Notes: generated from the sequence alone by a model not told the origin. A DNA stretch of 64,000 nt from Watersipora subatra (GCF_963576615.1 NC_088708.1:29953191-30017190), one strand, 5' to 3'. Positions 49,401-63,512 are shown, counted from the stretch's first letter. Numbers and translations are program-made.

Positions 49401-52190
49401 GCAACGCGAGTCGCTGCCTCTTTCGGCAGCAATCAGTTTGAGTCTATTAGATTAGAGTACAAAACTGATAAGCTGTCCTTGGCTGTTGCTCTTCAGGTAT
49501 AATCTCTTTGTGACTGAAACAATTAGAAGCTTCTTGCTCCAAGTCACTTACGCTCTCTAATGAAATCATCGGCAAATGCCGATGCATTTCTGCACAGGGA
49601 AACACCCGAGAAGCCCCGAGTAACAGCGACAATCTTTGATCTTTACAATCTCTATACATAAGCAGCACATTATAAACTCCACCAATTAAAATAACTTCGT
49701 TAAGAGTTTGAAAAGAACTAAATAATAAATTCATAACACAATAATAATATACTCAGACTTTGACTTTAACCACCTCAAAAAATGAAGTTTCCAAAACGCG
49801 AGGTGAAATTTGAACAAATATTTAAGTCTACACTCAAAGTTACTTTTAACACCTGGCATGCGGAACTGTTATACAAATGGAAGTAAAAATACTTATTTGC
49901 ATAAAGTGTGTTCAAAAGTACAAAATAATGAAGGAAATAAAAAATAAATTAAAAAAATAAAATAAATGAATTTAATTTTTTTTAGTCTTATTAAAGTTAC
50001 AATCCATATTTTTATCATTCCCTTCACCTTCAAACCTGCGCAACATCCTATACTTCCATTTACGAACCTCTGGTAAAATACCAAGGAAGAACTCATTTTA
50101 TTGTTTATTATTTTATTATTTTAGTTTTACACTTTGTCTTTTACATAGTTTTAAACAATGACCTTATGTTAATGCTATGTATACTTACCCGCAGTTTCTA
50201 TTCAAAGCATATTGCAAATTCAGATACATGAAAATAAATTAATTGAATTACTGGGGAATATCTTAAAATGATTTGCTTCAACACGCAGTAGTTTACTGTA
50301 TAATGTAGATCTTAACATAAATAGAATTTGTATGTAGAGATATGACTGCAGGCCTTGTAGCATTTGAAAATATTACAAAAAATAGCTAACAACTTTTTGC
50401 AAACTAACTGCCTGTATTTAAAAGAACAGTGAGATGATGAAAAGCTACACTTTTCGTAGTGAAATAATTTGTTAAACTGCTTCTTAACTGAGAGAAATGA
50501 AAAACACCAGCCTAGCGACTGATTGTTTTACAAACAGTGAGTTTGTTTAGATCAGGCTCTGCTTTTGTCAGTTCTAAAGAGGATGTCGGAGCCAAAACTA
50601 GAATCGAGGGAATAGGAAGGGAATGCGTATCTGTTTGTTTGCACCCGCTACTCACTCAACTATAGGAAGTTAGATACAAGCTCTAGATGACAAAGAGGAG
50701 TATTTTTCACTACGTTTCTAACGCTAATAATAGAATCAATAATTTATGCTTGAAATCTCTATCAAAGTATCTAATCTGCTTACCATAGCTTTGCTTCAGC
50801 TACTCTGACTAATATCGTATTGATTGGCAGCAGACAAACATGCCTCTCTGGGATATGACTCATAGCCGCTGACTATGTACTGAACACGAATGACATCAGC
50901 GAAGATGTATTCACCTCGAGATGATTCTACAGGCGCATTGTCAGTCTGTGATGGAGTAACGTTATTTTAAACTCTGTTAATGCAGGATTGAGAGAAGCTT
51001 GTTGTTGCCTTACTTTCTCAAAAGTAACATTGGGGAAAGGAAAAATGGTTTGAACAGATTTGCTCAACTTTCTGACCCTTTTATGAGCTGTAACTACACT
51101 TTTCCATTTCTTTTTATGCCTTGTGTATATGTGACCGCAACCTACAAACTACTGTTGAAACAAGTTGTTGAACAGTGTGTTCTAGCCTTAGTTCTTTAAC
51201 ACCGCCTATATCTATAAAACAACTATGACACAACTATAACTGCTGCAGCCTTATTCCAATGTAGTCTTAAATCTAAAAATGATTCATGGTTTTACCAACA
51301 CTTCATAAAACACAGTAATGACTTTTTGAGTGCGGACTACTTTCATAAAGTTACCTAAAAGCGTTCATGCTTCTATAGACCGGTAAAATATCAACCATCA
51401 GTCCAAAGCTGTAAAGATTTTGATGAAATTTCGCTATTAATTGACAGAAATGAGGTGGAAGCGAATCAGGAAAGAGTTAGCCTGAGATCCCCTCCATAAC
51501 TCGCTCAACTGCGAAGCTTATTCTGTGCAACCCGCATTGTCCTATTTAGTCTAACAAAAAACTCTCATGAAAGTGACTTAGTTAACGACCACATAAAAGT
51601 TTTACAAACCATATAGGAAATAAATTACTAACTGCATTCCGGTCAATGAATGTTTATTCTTAAAATGCAGATACTGCTATAACATTAATTAGTACCTGCT
51701 AATGTTAAATCAGCTAGCTAGTCAATCAGAGTTTTATACTGGCATCGCAGGAAGATCACATTGCTTCAAAACCTTAATGATAATAAAAAATGATATAGAT
51801 TTGACGCCTGAATCTATGTATAATGAATGACCCTAAACACCTGCTGACGGCGGGTACGTACATGTATGTAGTAATAATGACTTGAAAGTAAAAAGCTTTC
51901 TGTCTTGAACTAATCTCCTGAGACGAAGACTGCTCATAGAATAACTCTATCAGCCATTACTAAAGATATTTCTGCTCTGAGTTGTGAGAAAAAATGAGGA
52001 AATTGACTGATTGATACATAACAATCATCATTAAATTCATAAAAGTTTCCTTGCTTGAAAGCTCAGTCTTTTCCTTTGATGATGAACAAGGTATCGACTC
52101 ATAATCGTGTTTGAAGGGACTGCAAAGGGACTTCACAAAGGTGAAGGTGTAATTACATCGTATAATCATAATCATAATGTTTAAATTAAG
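43487..52190. other. Intergenic region between CATSPER3 and neurogenin
   Basis: No gene recognised. It contains a CTAG-rich repeat of TAGCTGATTGACC type (45310-45390), a tRNA-like segment near 46120-46195, a (TCAATATCAATG)n tract (48482-48546), and several higher-complexity, less AT-rich islands (about 46250-46780, 48090-48240 and 50810-50960) that stand out from the AT-rich background. Confidence 0.5.
48482..48546. repeat. TCAATATCAATG short tandem repeat
   Basis: Interleaved TCAATATCA and TCAATGTCA units of 6-12 bp, about seven copies. Confidence 0.7.
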
Positions 52191-52496
52191 GCTATTGTTT
52201 TATTTCATAAACAATAATAATAAATTGTGAGTAGATAGTGTTTGGTCATCAGGGGGAATGTGAAATAATAGCAACTGATAACCATAACAATAAATATGTA
52301 GTCAGCTGTAACAAACACAACAAAGCAATCTCTGTAAAAACTGAAGCCATTGCAGTCGAGTAAAAAAGTGCGCATAGTTGCAAATAATATTATAAATAAT
52401 TTGGTCTGAAACCATTGCATCCCAGCATACAATTGCACAGGCTCACCATAGACACAATAAATACACAATACGTATGAAATAAAAATGATCTCCGTG

Positions 52497-53630
52497 TCAA
52501 TGACAGTGCGATAAAGCTGTACTGATTGCAGGGATAACAACTGACTGAGGAGTGTACTGGTACACATTGTGAGTTGCGTATTTCATAGGTGATTCTTCTT
52601 GCTCGCTTGTTACCGAGTTCCAGTCTATAGACTGAGGGCTATAAGATGTTTCGCTAAAATAGTCGGGGCAGTCTACACTAGCAGGAGAAGAATACTGAGC
52701 ACATTGGCTAGGATTGTACTGCCAAACCGGTTCAGGCTTAATATTAGCGTAGTTTTCACTGATGGGTGGAGGGCTGTAGGTGGAGTAGGGTGGGCTGCAC
52801 TGCTCTTCCACACTGCTGGTTGACTCTGAGTCTTCATTCATGCTATCCATAATCTTTACTGCTTCGGACAGTGCTAGAATGTAGTTGTATGCGTACCTGT
52901 GAGAAAAAATTACATGTTAGTAGAACTAGACTAGTAAAAGTGAATTTATCGATTTTTGAGTAACTGTTAAATCTTTAAAAGACAGATACCTGTATCAAAA
53001 ATACCAATGCATCTAAATATCCAGTCACCTAAATTATTACTATGAGAATATTCTACAGCAGTTGTGGAAAAAGAGCAAACTTGCTTATACATAGCACGAG
53101 CTTTTATGCCAGTTTTGTGATAAACGAGAAGGACATATATTGTTTAGTTGAGTTTTTAAATAAACAAATACATAGAATGAGATTTATGTCAAAACAGAAA
53201 ATGCCTTGATAACCTTTTTATTAACTAGCAAGAAAAACAAGCTCGCTGTATTACTATAGCCTACTACTCAATATCGAATGGGCTTTTTATGATTGTGACT
53301 TGAAAATCAATTTTCCTACCTGAGGGTTTCGATCTTAGTGAGCTTCGTCTCTTCATCTGTTTGCGGCAGCATCAGCCTTAACTCATCTAGTGCGCTGTTC
53401 AAATCATGCATTCTGTTTCGCTCTCTGTTGTTTGCTTTATTGCGCCTTGTCTTTTTAATTTTATGCAGAGTATCAGGACTTCTGGCTCGCGTTCGTTTCG
53501 CTCTTTTCTTTGGCTTCTCAGACCCGTCAACGCTTGAATCAGTAGAAGCAATCCTTTCAGTGCTGTTCAAAGATTTCACATCCATGCTCGCCGCTTGCTC
53601 ACTCTCCAAGGAGTTCAGCTGCTCACTCAT
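52497..53630 (-). CDS. neurog: Neurogenin-family proneural bHLH transcription factor
   Basis: Two exons on the reverse strand, 53320-53630 and 52497-52896, join in phase 2 into 236 codons plus TGA. The bHLH spans about residues 62-115: basic region [17 protein letters not shown], helix 1 [11 protein letters not shown], then [19 protein letters not shown]. The NRERNRMH basic region and KLTKIETLR are diagnostic of neurogenins as opposed to NeuroD, Atonal or Olig. A Lys/Arg-rich segment before it (39-50) looks like a nuclear signal. The C-terminus is Ser/Pro/Tyr-rich (repeated YSP), a probable activation region. Neurogenins bind E-boxes with E proteins and commit cells to neural fate. The first ATG follows a 5' region with no closer in-frame start. 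Confidence 0.95.
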
Positions 53631-53718
53631 TGTTTTTGTCTCTGTTTGTACTGATGGATCAGTTATGAATCGATTGAATGGCGTGTGCCTGTTAAATACG
53701 GATTCAGAGGCGGACAGC

Positions 53719-53733
53719 TATTAAATGGGCGGG
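53719..53733 (-). promoter_or_regulatory. Possible neurogenin core promoter
   Basis: On the reverse strand a CCCGCCC GC box (53727-53733) is followed by a TTTAATA TATA-like box (53719-53725), about 90 nt before the start codon. The order is GC box then TATA-like box. Weak evidence. Confidence 0.3.
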
Positions 53734-53982
53734 ACTTATTAGTAACCAAAGCGTGTCAGCTAATTTACAGCATTTGCTACATGTTTGCCTCTCCATTTTG
53801 CATTTTGATTGGCAAAAGTGTCTCTTGATATGGTATTCTGATTGGCTAGAAATAAAATTTTGAATTCAATTTTCTCATTAGATAGTTTTAACATACGCTT
53901 ATGAGTGGTTACAAGTAAAAATATGACATCACAATTTCATCAAATATAGCCAAAAACGTTTGTAAGTTTGCATAATGCAAAA

Positions 53983-54065
53983 TAAACTGTATGTATGTAT
54001 ATACATACAGTTTATATATACCTAGGCATATATATGTATATATATATATATGCCTAGGTATATAC
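53983..54065. repeat. Two adjacent palindromes
   Basis: The first pairs AAACTGTATGTAT with ATACATACAGTTT around a 4-bp centre. The second pairs TATATACCTAGGCATATATA with its mirror about 54038-54065. Both could extrude as hairpins. Confidence 0.8.
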
Positions 54066-55344
54066 TAATATAGCTGTACCTTGCTCTGACCTCCTTGATA
54101 AGTGATACAAACCAAAACTGAAATAGAAAAATCCGTTTTTTTTTTACATTTTTAGCTAAAAATCTAAATGTTATAACTAGAAATGTACTTCTCCTTGATG
54201 CTATGTCAGAGGGATGCCCTAAGGCAAAGGCAGCACGTGTGCCACACGACATGACAGTAGCACTCCAATAATATTTGGACTAGAAAAGAGACTTCAACCC
54301 CATGTCACTGATTCCAGAAACATAATTAGGTGTACTACATATAATTGCCCTTGTTCCCTCTCCCATTAACTTGGCAATGATTGACAAGATAGTGACAACA
54401 AAAAACACTTGCGATGACTCGTCGTAACTTATTTACGCAAAACTGTTTTATTAGGCTGGAATTAGCTGCTGTATGTGTCATGTAGCACCTTCAGACTACC
54501 GGAAGACGAATTTAAACAAAAGGTTAAAGTTCTTATGTCTGATGTGTTTCGAAAATAAGCCGTTGAAGAGTACAACTAATCATCTAACAAATCAGAAAGA
54601 CAAAAGCAGGCCGGAAGCAAGAATGCGTTGTATCAAAAATGAAATGTTACATACAGTTCAGTCTAAAGTTTGGTTTAAGTTATAGCGCCAAATGACGCAA
54701 ATAAGTGTGCAAAACTTGATTTACTTGATCTAGTGCCTTGATAAAACCCATCAAATCAAAAAATGTCAGGCTTTTGAAAAATTTACAAACTTTATATACA
54801 GTGTGACCCAGTGAAACGGAATACAGCAAATTATGTACATACTGGCTGCTTTGTTGTATCAAGTGTATTTAGAATGTATAGCTAAGAGGAATAGAAGTAT
54901 ATCTATAGAAACTAACAGCTCTGAATATGTTATTCCTTTTATTATTATTTATCATTTTGTTTTCATTATTTTTACAGTTTTTATATTTATAACAAATTCA
55001 GACTATATTTATAACATACAGCATTGCTTTAAGAAGCTATGATTCTAAAATTCATGCGCTAAAATTAATTATATTTTTACTGTCTTCACAGTCGGCCTCG
55101 GCTTTTTCAAACTTCAATTCTCTGAACTTTTAATTAATTGAACAGTGTCCGAGGTCTAAACAATTGTCCGAGGTGACCCGATGTCTGCCCAAACATGACA
55201 ACATTGACCAATAGGTGGCTCTAGCGACAGATGACGCAAGCGACGCATGCACATTAGTTTTTCGCCAAAGAGTTATACTATAATTTTTGGTTGTTGCTAC
55301 TCCTATTAATATTATACTGTACTTTATTGTACGTATAACCATAT

Positions 55345-55768
55345 ATTACTATCTCATGTGTGTTGTATATGCATATATTACTATCTCATGTGTGTTGTAT
55401 ATGTATATATTACTATCTCATGTGTGTTGTATATGCATATATTACTATCTCATGTGTGTTGTATATGCATATATTACTATCTCATGTGTGTTGTATATGC
55501 ATATATTACTATCTCATGTGTGTTGTATATGCATATATTACTATCTCATGTGTGTTGTATATGCATATATTACTATCTCATGTGTGTTGTATATGCATAT
55601 ATTACTATCTCATGTGTGTTGTATATGCATATATTACTATCTCATGTGTGTTGTATATGCATATATTACTATCTCATGTGTGTTGTATATGCATATATTA
55701 CTATCTCATGTGTGTTGTATATGCATATATTACTATCTCATGTGTGTTGTATATGCATATTTTGCTAT
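55345..55768. repeat. 32-bp minisatellite, about 13 nearly identical copies
   Basis: The unit is ATTACTATCTCATGTGTGTT plus GTATATGCATAT. Copies are essentially identical except for one ATGTATAT variant in the second unit and a diverged last unit. Open frames of 140-190 codons across it are artefacts of the repetition. Confidence 0.93.
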
Positions 55769-58700
55769 GTAATAGCCTAGGGGGTGTGTATGGGAAACAT
55801 TATAGGCTGTTTATATATACAGAATATTACTCAATTTTCAATTTCCTGGTTTTTTCCATGTCCGGACATAGCCCTGTTTATATTAGAGCAAACAAACAAG
55901 GGTCAGTATATAGGCATATCCTACGGCTATAAGACAATTCCTGTTATTTTGAATGAGATTTATAAATATATATTGTTTAAAGTTATATTACTGAGTGATA
56001 CTGAGTTTTCTAAAGAGTCAAATTATCTCACAATAGCACGACAATATTTTAGTTAGCCACGTTCTTTCACATTGATGTGAAATCTCCAAGCTTTACTGGG
56101 TGCTTTTTCTCTATTTTACTATTTGTTAAATATCTTCCATTAAAAGAAGCCGACTAACTTCTAATCCAGAAATTAGGGCACGCGTGTTCAAGGCCCGACT
56201 ACAAATGAAAAGATGCGCAATCCTGTTACAAACTTAAAATTTTCTTCTTTGATGTGACCGTTATGGTAATGTTATATTGTGCCTTTTAACGTATCTTTTG
56301 TGAAAGAGCGCGGATATGATGGGATTCAAAGGTACTGATACCCATGAGGCCATCAAAGAGAACATTCTAATCGCTCTATTTAAACCATTGCGTTTGTTTT
56401 CACCAATAGTTGCGCAAGAATCGCATAGGCGGCTCCTTCATGCTCTGTTGTTACTCGTTTTAATCCCATAATTGGCCTAAAATAGAAAACATCTTGTTGG
56501 GTGTACTTCTATTGTGTTTCTCCTAGGTGAAGAACTGAAATACCACAAAATCATATTTGGTTCAAGCTATGACTCAGCGTCATTGGACTAGTTATAAGCC
56601 TGGTACCGTATAACCGCACCAGATATTTAGGTTGTCCTATGCTTGCATTGATTTGTTCAGATTAACTTTGCTGCTGCATATAGGAATATTTGTCTAACGC
56701 TCCAATTAAAAACTATATAACATTGAATATTGAAATGTTGGAAGTATAGTATAACATTGAATACTGAAATGTTGGAAGCATATAACAAGCACGTCTATAA
56801 AATGAATCAAGTGAGTACACTAAAATTATACTACAAAAGACACTAGTAATTTCACTTATGAAAACAGCATACTACTGTGAAATTGACCAAGTCTGACCTA
56901 ATTGGCTACATAAAAACTATATTAGCAGAAAAAACAAACCGTTAAAACAAAAAACGTTTTTTATTTATACGTTTGAAATGGTCTCACAAGCAGAGATTGT
57001 TACAGCGAATTGTTTCACTGATATTCGGAACTGAGAAACTCCATGCTATGATGTGCATACAGATAAAATACATTATTATTTGAACTTTGTAAAGAGACGA
57101 GTTTTCGTTACTCGAACCAAAGAACTCAACGAAAATGATTTAAGTAAAAAAGTAGAAAACAAATTACAAATTAGGCCTTTTACATCTCATCACAAACCAT
57201 GAACACTCTAAAAGCATGCGTTGAGTTTTTATCCGTAAGGTTTTTATGGAGCTCAAGAGAGATGTACTTTTCAAACCTAAATGTTCAGGAACAGATGAAC
57301 GCTAAAACTAGAGCCCGCTTTATAGCTAATGCATTCAGGCGTGCATGGGAAGTAGAGAAGACGAGGCGAGTCACATGGCATTGCATGCAGGAGAGCAATC
57401 ATGCTTAACTCTATTGATTGACAGGAAACTATAGACATGACAAGCTGACTAGGGTAAACACGCAAAAACAATAAACTTAATTCACTAACGAATTACATTA
57501 ATTGCTCGATAATTCTGATGGTATCTCATGATAAGCGAAGCAATAGCCTTAGATCTTCAGCAGTGGCTGAGTGAACAAACAGGGGCATTATGACACCGTC
57601 TCAATCTTGACTAAAAAGCTCATACTGTAACGAGTGTTGTGATTCAGATGATTGTTGATAATGCTCTATTTACATACAAGTGCTGAAACATTTATCATGT
57701 CACTCAGCTGTCAATCAAATCTTGCTGTTTTACAAACTTCTGCTGCTGATAGTTGTTCTTGCTGCACGCACATCATAAACCTCTTTCAGTCTTCCCTATG
57801 AAATTGTTTAGTAAAATATTGTCTTGCGAATGCAGTGTTTATGGAACACAGTCTAGTTGAAGCTCATGCAGCAAAATAACCTAAATGGGATTATCAATGT
57901 TTTATTTTTGATAAAGACTCGTTACTTGACAAAAAAGTTAAATTAAAAAACAACTTTAAAGCTAACCAGATCACCAAGTTAACGTACTTACCCCACAGAA
58001 TGTAGGAGCAAAGGCTAAGTTCATATAACTGATTATTTGCCTATTCCTAATGCTTGTAGATTTATCTGGCTTGTGTGAGGTTTTCATTTACTACATGTGC
58101 TGGCTGAAGACTCACTTTAAAAATGGTTGATGTTAAACAGGGCATGTTTAGATGTCAAGTAATATGCTGTCATGAGGAGAGCTCCAATTTATAATCAACA
58201 ATGAGTATGTTTGTAAAATGACTAGAAAAAATTATGAACACACGTGTTGGATACATGGTTCTCATGAATCATCAGATGACAATGTTTTGCACTAAAACAC
58301 AAAAGTTTATAGAATTCTATGACAGATGAAATATTCTTTTACCAGCCTTTTTGCTACTTTTATGTTTTTACTTGTCTTTTTTCCTAATTAAAAAAGACAA
58401 AACACTGAAAGGCAAGAATACGATATTCTTAGTTTCACTTTAAATATTTTTGTACGTTTAAAAGTCAATCGCAGCAGTCGATAGCATAGCGTTGCAGAGA
58501 CGATCTTGCTGTTATTTATAAACATCTAAAAGTTGATTAAAAAGCTCAAATGATAAATATAATAATAAAGTTTATTATTCAAATAATAAAGTGAGCTTAT
58601 TTAGAAAACTCTGGGTGCAATAAAGAAAGTATATATACATAAGAATTTTTGTATAAAAATCTTCATGAGAAAACGACTCCAAGTCAATTAATGGATGGAA

Positions 58701-59590
58701 AAAATATTAAGCTGTGTGCACAAAGCTAACTATATAAAAGCATGTTGTAAAGCCTGAATATATTTCTCAGACACAAATAGCAATGTACTTTAGAGACAAC
58801 CAACATAATGGTATTTATAAATACTGTATCTGTATAAATACTATTGATTACCATATCTTGTTAAAATGAATACTTGCTCTTGGTCAGCCGGCATCAATGG
58901 TCAGTATCATCTTATTAGCAGAACTAGTTAACATCTCAATACTAGAACTGCTTTAACATTCAGTACTTCATTACTTATTTTCAACCAGGATTATTGCAGC
59001 AACATGCAGGACAAATTGTAGCTATCTAACATGTCATGGACAGCAAATCGATAATTGCATCTATAAATAATTTTTACTATAATAAGAACGGTGCTTGTCC
59101 AAAAACTAAGCAGTTTAAAATAAATGACCTCAAGTTGTATTCCAAAATACTTGTAAAGTTAAGTAGTGAGATCTCTGGCTGCCATAAATATTAACTAAAC
59201 GAGTAACAATATTATCTAGTTCGCTTGTAAACTAGGTGATGAGTGTTTAAAAAAAAAGTTATAAGATTCTTTTCATACTCGAGTAAATAGATGCTTTTCA
59301 GTTTAGAGTTTTAGCTGAAGGTCTCGTAAACTGAAACACAACAAAGATAAGGAAGCTATTCCATATTTTGACGAACATTTTAAACTTTTCTGGCTGATGG
59401 AATGATTAGCTTACATAATAACATCAATTTTTAATTCAATCTGATCAGGTTAGACAACTTCTAATTGAGCTGATCATAAAAAAGTCTGAGGTTCCAAGAA
59501 TTGAGGACCTCTACTTTGAAACGGAAAAAGCTAGTTAGCAAATAGACTTTTAGCATATTACATACAGTATTATCATTATTATTATTATTA

Positions 59591-61101
59591 TCCCACGACC
59601 AAACACGAGCAAAGCGATTGTTTGGGAGTTTTATGATAAATGCATATGTGCACACAACTCACAAAATTATTCATCATCAACCGTAACCAAACCCTTGTAC
59701 CAAAATCCCATCAAACAATTTAACCATTTTTGTGTAGAGTCGTTTAAGTATAATAATGATACAAAACACATATAAACCTATTTACATATGTTACCAAGTC
59801 TTTGAATAGTTGAGACAATATCCTAAAACTTACCCATCTGACCGGATAATACATTACTAGACAGATTAATTTGGCCTAAAATCGCAACTAAAACCTGACA
59901 AGTCTTTTTTAATCAAAATTAAGACTGGCAAGCAAAACGCCAATAAAGCCGTGCGACAGATAATAGAACTATTAAGCCGTGCGCGTTTCACGAGAAAAAT
60001 GTGCACATTTCACCAGTCTATGGCATTGTCCAATTGCCGAAGGTTTATGTAATGAACGTAGAAATACTGAAAGGTAATTGTTTCATTTTTGCCGATTTTA
60101 TTATTCGATTTAGTTATTCGATTTTATAAGATTATTATAAGATTTAATTATAAGAATAATCATTCGAACTTACAAGATCAAAGTATATAGTGACCGATGG
60201 TGTGCAATATGTTACTGTTATTATTTTTCTAAAGATTTTGTTAATGATATTACGGCTGTGCCCAATATCGTGGTACTGCCAAGCCATTTTTAATATCTGC
60301 AAAATTAAGTAATAGGCCTACATTTTCTTATAGATATACAGCTATTTCTATGACAACCAACTAAAATCTGTTTAAATTTTTAATTTCAACATAATATTTT
60401 GGATATATATTCAGAAATCTAAATAAATATCACAACTTCTTGATATTGGTTGCTATGACGTTTTGAAATGTAAACAAAATTGTTTAACATTTCATTGGTT
60501 TTCATTTCTCAAACTTTAACACCAGTTTTCTCAGACCTATGTTTTTGCAGAAAGGGTAAACACACATTCAGTTTATTGACCATAAAGTCTGCTGTAATTA
60601 AGCTGGAATCAAATTTTTTTTAAAATGACTGAGAATTTTCTCCTTCTGCTAGTGTATATAACTCTAAATCTCACACACCTGACTTAACCATGGTTTTTGT
60701 AACATGACCCATTTCTTTATTTTGCTCTAGTTTGGAAAAAACTTCCAGACACACGTAAATGCTAATGCTTGCTTTCTGTTACAGATACTGTCAAAACCAT
60801 TCTACATTCAACACAACCAACTTTCAAACTGTGTATATTACACAGCAGCTTGCCATTTTGCTTCTAATATTGCATTTCTCCTATTGCAGGGGAGAGATAT
60901 AAACATATAATCTTTTTTTTTCATTATTGCTGTTTGTTGTACATAATAACACCCAGTGCATTACAGCTACCATTGCAGCTACCATTGCAGTTCTCCTATT
61001 GCACTGCAGTGTCATTTGACTGCTAATATTGCATTTCTCAACCAGCAGTACCCTTTCATTTTTCCAATATCACTTTGGCTGTATGACAGGAGAATTTCTA
61101 G
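59591..61101 (+). mobile_element. Helitron, non-autonomous copy
   Basis: It begins TCCCACGACC after A and ends TTTCTAG before T. Blocks along its length match, in reverse orientation, the Helitron at 26313-28378 (for example near 59620-59700, 59930-60050, 60800-60870 and 61000-61060). The replicase remnant of the other copy is absent. It is inserted in an (ATT)n array, seen at 59568-59590 and from 61102 on. Confidence 0.8.
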
Positions 61102-61163
61102 TTGTTGTTATTATTATGATTATTATTATTATTATTATTATTATGATTATTATGATTATTATG

Positions 61164-61201
<38 letters not shown>
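61102..61201. repeat. (ATT)n microsatellite
   Basis: About 27 trinucleotide units with scattered ATG interruptions; the continuation of the array broken by the Helitron. Confidence 0.9.
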
Positions 61202-61202
<1 letters not shown>

Positions 61203-61269
61203 CATACATGTACATGCATGATGATGACTGGTCGAAGTTGACTTCTTTTATAATTATCAGGAGTCAAAA

Positions 61270-61446
61270 AGACAACGCTGTATGTCAAGACCTACGCTTT
61301 ATGTAAAGACTAACACTGTATGTCAAGACCAACACTGTATGTCAAGACTAACACTGTATGTCAAAACCAACACTGTATGTCAAGACTGACACTGTATGTC
61401 AAAACCAACACTGTATGTAAATACCAACACTGTATGTCAAGACCAA
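61270..61446. repeat. 19-bp minisatellite
   Basis: About nine units of AACACTGTATGTCAAGACC with CAAGAC/CAAAAC variants, starting 70 bp after the microsatellite. Confidence 0.88.
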
Positions 61447-63512
61447 TGCACAACAATAGTTGTTAAGAAGTCAACCTTGTTATTACCAGAAAGCCCAGCA
61501 ATATAATGATATGATTAGCTGCTATTAAAAATTGAATTATAAGGATTGACTTGTGAAACAGTAGAATTCAAGAAAGTACAGTATTATTGAGCTTTTTTTG
61601 TAAGTTATACATAATAAAGTTTTATGTGATAATCTAATTTTTACATTACAAAATAATTACAGTATTGTAGATTGTACATTTGCATTCTACGTTATGACCT
61701 CAACTATTACTGTGCCAGATTGTTTTCAAAAATAGGGGTTGTTTATAGTCTTCACAAGTAACAAGTCAAGAGAAGACAACACTTTAATTTATCAATCAAG
61801 CGATTCATGACTTGGGTTCTCTATGAAAGGTCTTAAAAGGCCACATAGGCAAATTTCACAAAGCTTTTAATTTTGTTAACCTTATTAATTTTATATTTTA
61901 GTTAAAAATTAACTGTCTTTTAGCCTGATAAAAATAATTTAGATAATAGCAAACTAAACATTTAACAGCTTAGCTTTTTTATAATACTATATTATTATGC
62001 AAAGCGATTCTTCAGAAATCTTATGTAATGTATAATTATTAGAAACTGCTTTAAGGCTTATGTTGACATAAAATCTTTGCTAAAGAAAGTAATAACAATG
62101 AATTTAACAACAAGATTACCTCTAAATTGTCTTTATGAGATATTCGAAATGAATGCTGTTGTCTTTACAGATGAAAAGCAATCTCAAGTTGCATCTGCTA
62201 GTAAAGTTTGTGAAATAGTTACTGTGCTTTTTACAACCACTTGTTGATATCACTATTTTACTTCCATGAAGGTTAATTAATTTGACTTATTGTTCTTAAA
62301 GTTGTTAAAATGCTGCAACGCATACTCAGTACTCCCGTCCTTGACCTCACATGTTTTCCTTGACCTCACATGCTGTTGACAATGCAGAAGTGTTTGATAA
62401 GTCATCATTTCAACACAGTGACAGCGTGTTAGTATAAATCAAATTGACTTTCTAGTTTTTGATTTGAACCTTTGCGCGCTCAAGTCTTGTACAAATCTTT
62501 GATAGCTGCCTTCAACACCTCCTTCCAGAACCTTCAACACCTCCTTCCAGAACCTTCTGTTTTTGAGTGAATGCTCAACTTAAAACTTGTTCGAGTGGTA
62601 TTTGGTCGAACGGTAAATGGCTTTTTTCCAAAAGTTTTATCCAATGCAACTGCTAAAAAATTTAAAAAGTCAACAATCTTGTTGAAGCAACACAAGAGGC
62701 TAATAAAAAGACTTAAATTTAGTTTGAAAGGTATTCATTCTTATATTTGAAGCAGAAGACATTGCGCAACTTTTGATAAATAAATAAATTTTGATCTATA
62801 GGTAATTTTAAGTTTTAGTTTTTATCTGAATTTTTCAGTTTTGGCTGAAGGCATGGTTGTTTTTTGTATTAAACAGTTAAGTTTTTATCAAATAGTGCTT
62901 TAGTCAGAGAAGTTGACTTTTACTAAAATTTGGGTACATGTTGTTGTGGCTGATTTTTTATGAGCAGCAAACTTATTCCTATCGGATGTATTTGCAATCA
63001 AGATATGGTTTATTATCAAATGCTTCTGTTTATGCAAACTTCTATCTTTCAGTCAGAACTTTTACTGCATATCAACAATCTCTACTGTCTTCTATTCTGT
63101 GGGAATGTTTTAGCTGTATATGTGTCTACGCCTAGTTTTTCAATGTCTCGTTTGATGTTTTTTCTCTGATGTGATCTTATGGGATCCGCATGAATTTTCA
63201 TCGATCACTCGAACTCACTTATTGTTTGATGTACTGGTGTTTTTGTAAGTAGACACATGTTGTGGCCATACAGATTAATAAAATATACTGTGCAAATTCA
63301 GTTGCTCTTCTAATTGTAATTTGTGGAAATACAATTAGTGACAACTGACACGAGTTCAACATAGTGGAGATTATCACAGAATGGGGCATATGCAGCTGAT
63401 AGCATAGCCACTACGAGTGGTACCAAAATGTGTAGGCAATTTAATTAAGTACTAAACTCAGGGATTAGATACAAATTAAATTGATATGAAATAATTCAAA
63501 TAATTACCAACA
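61447..63512. other. Intergenic, nothing recognised
   Basis: AT-rich, with no gene or transposon signature. A 22-bp direct duplication (CTTCAACACCTCCTTCCAGA...) lies at about 62511-62560. Confidence 0.5.

Larger units (their letters stand above)
53734..59590. other. Intergenic region upstream of neurogenin: no gene recognised
   Basis: Apart from the palindromes and the 32-bp minisatellite, it shows a tRNA-like segment (56140-56200) and two less AT-rich islands (about 56330-56480 and 57290-57450). The second contains TGATTGACAG, a Meis/Pbx-type site, at about 57415. Open frames here have no recognisable domain. Confidence 0.45.

Noticed and set aside
55345-55768. CRISPR-like regular repeat
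   Set aside because: Units are directly adjacent with no spacers, in an animal genome; it is a minisatellite.
55287-55932. Open frames of 140-190 codons over 55287-55932
   Set aside because: They are produced by the 32-bp tandem repeat lacking stops in several frames; there is no protein character.
61029-61306. Poly-Ile/Tyr open frames
   Set aside because: Translation of an (ATT)n microsatellite.
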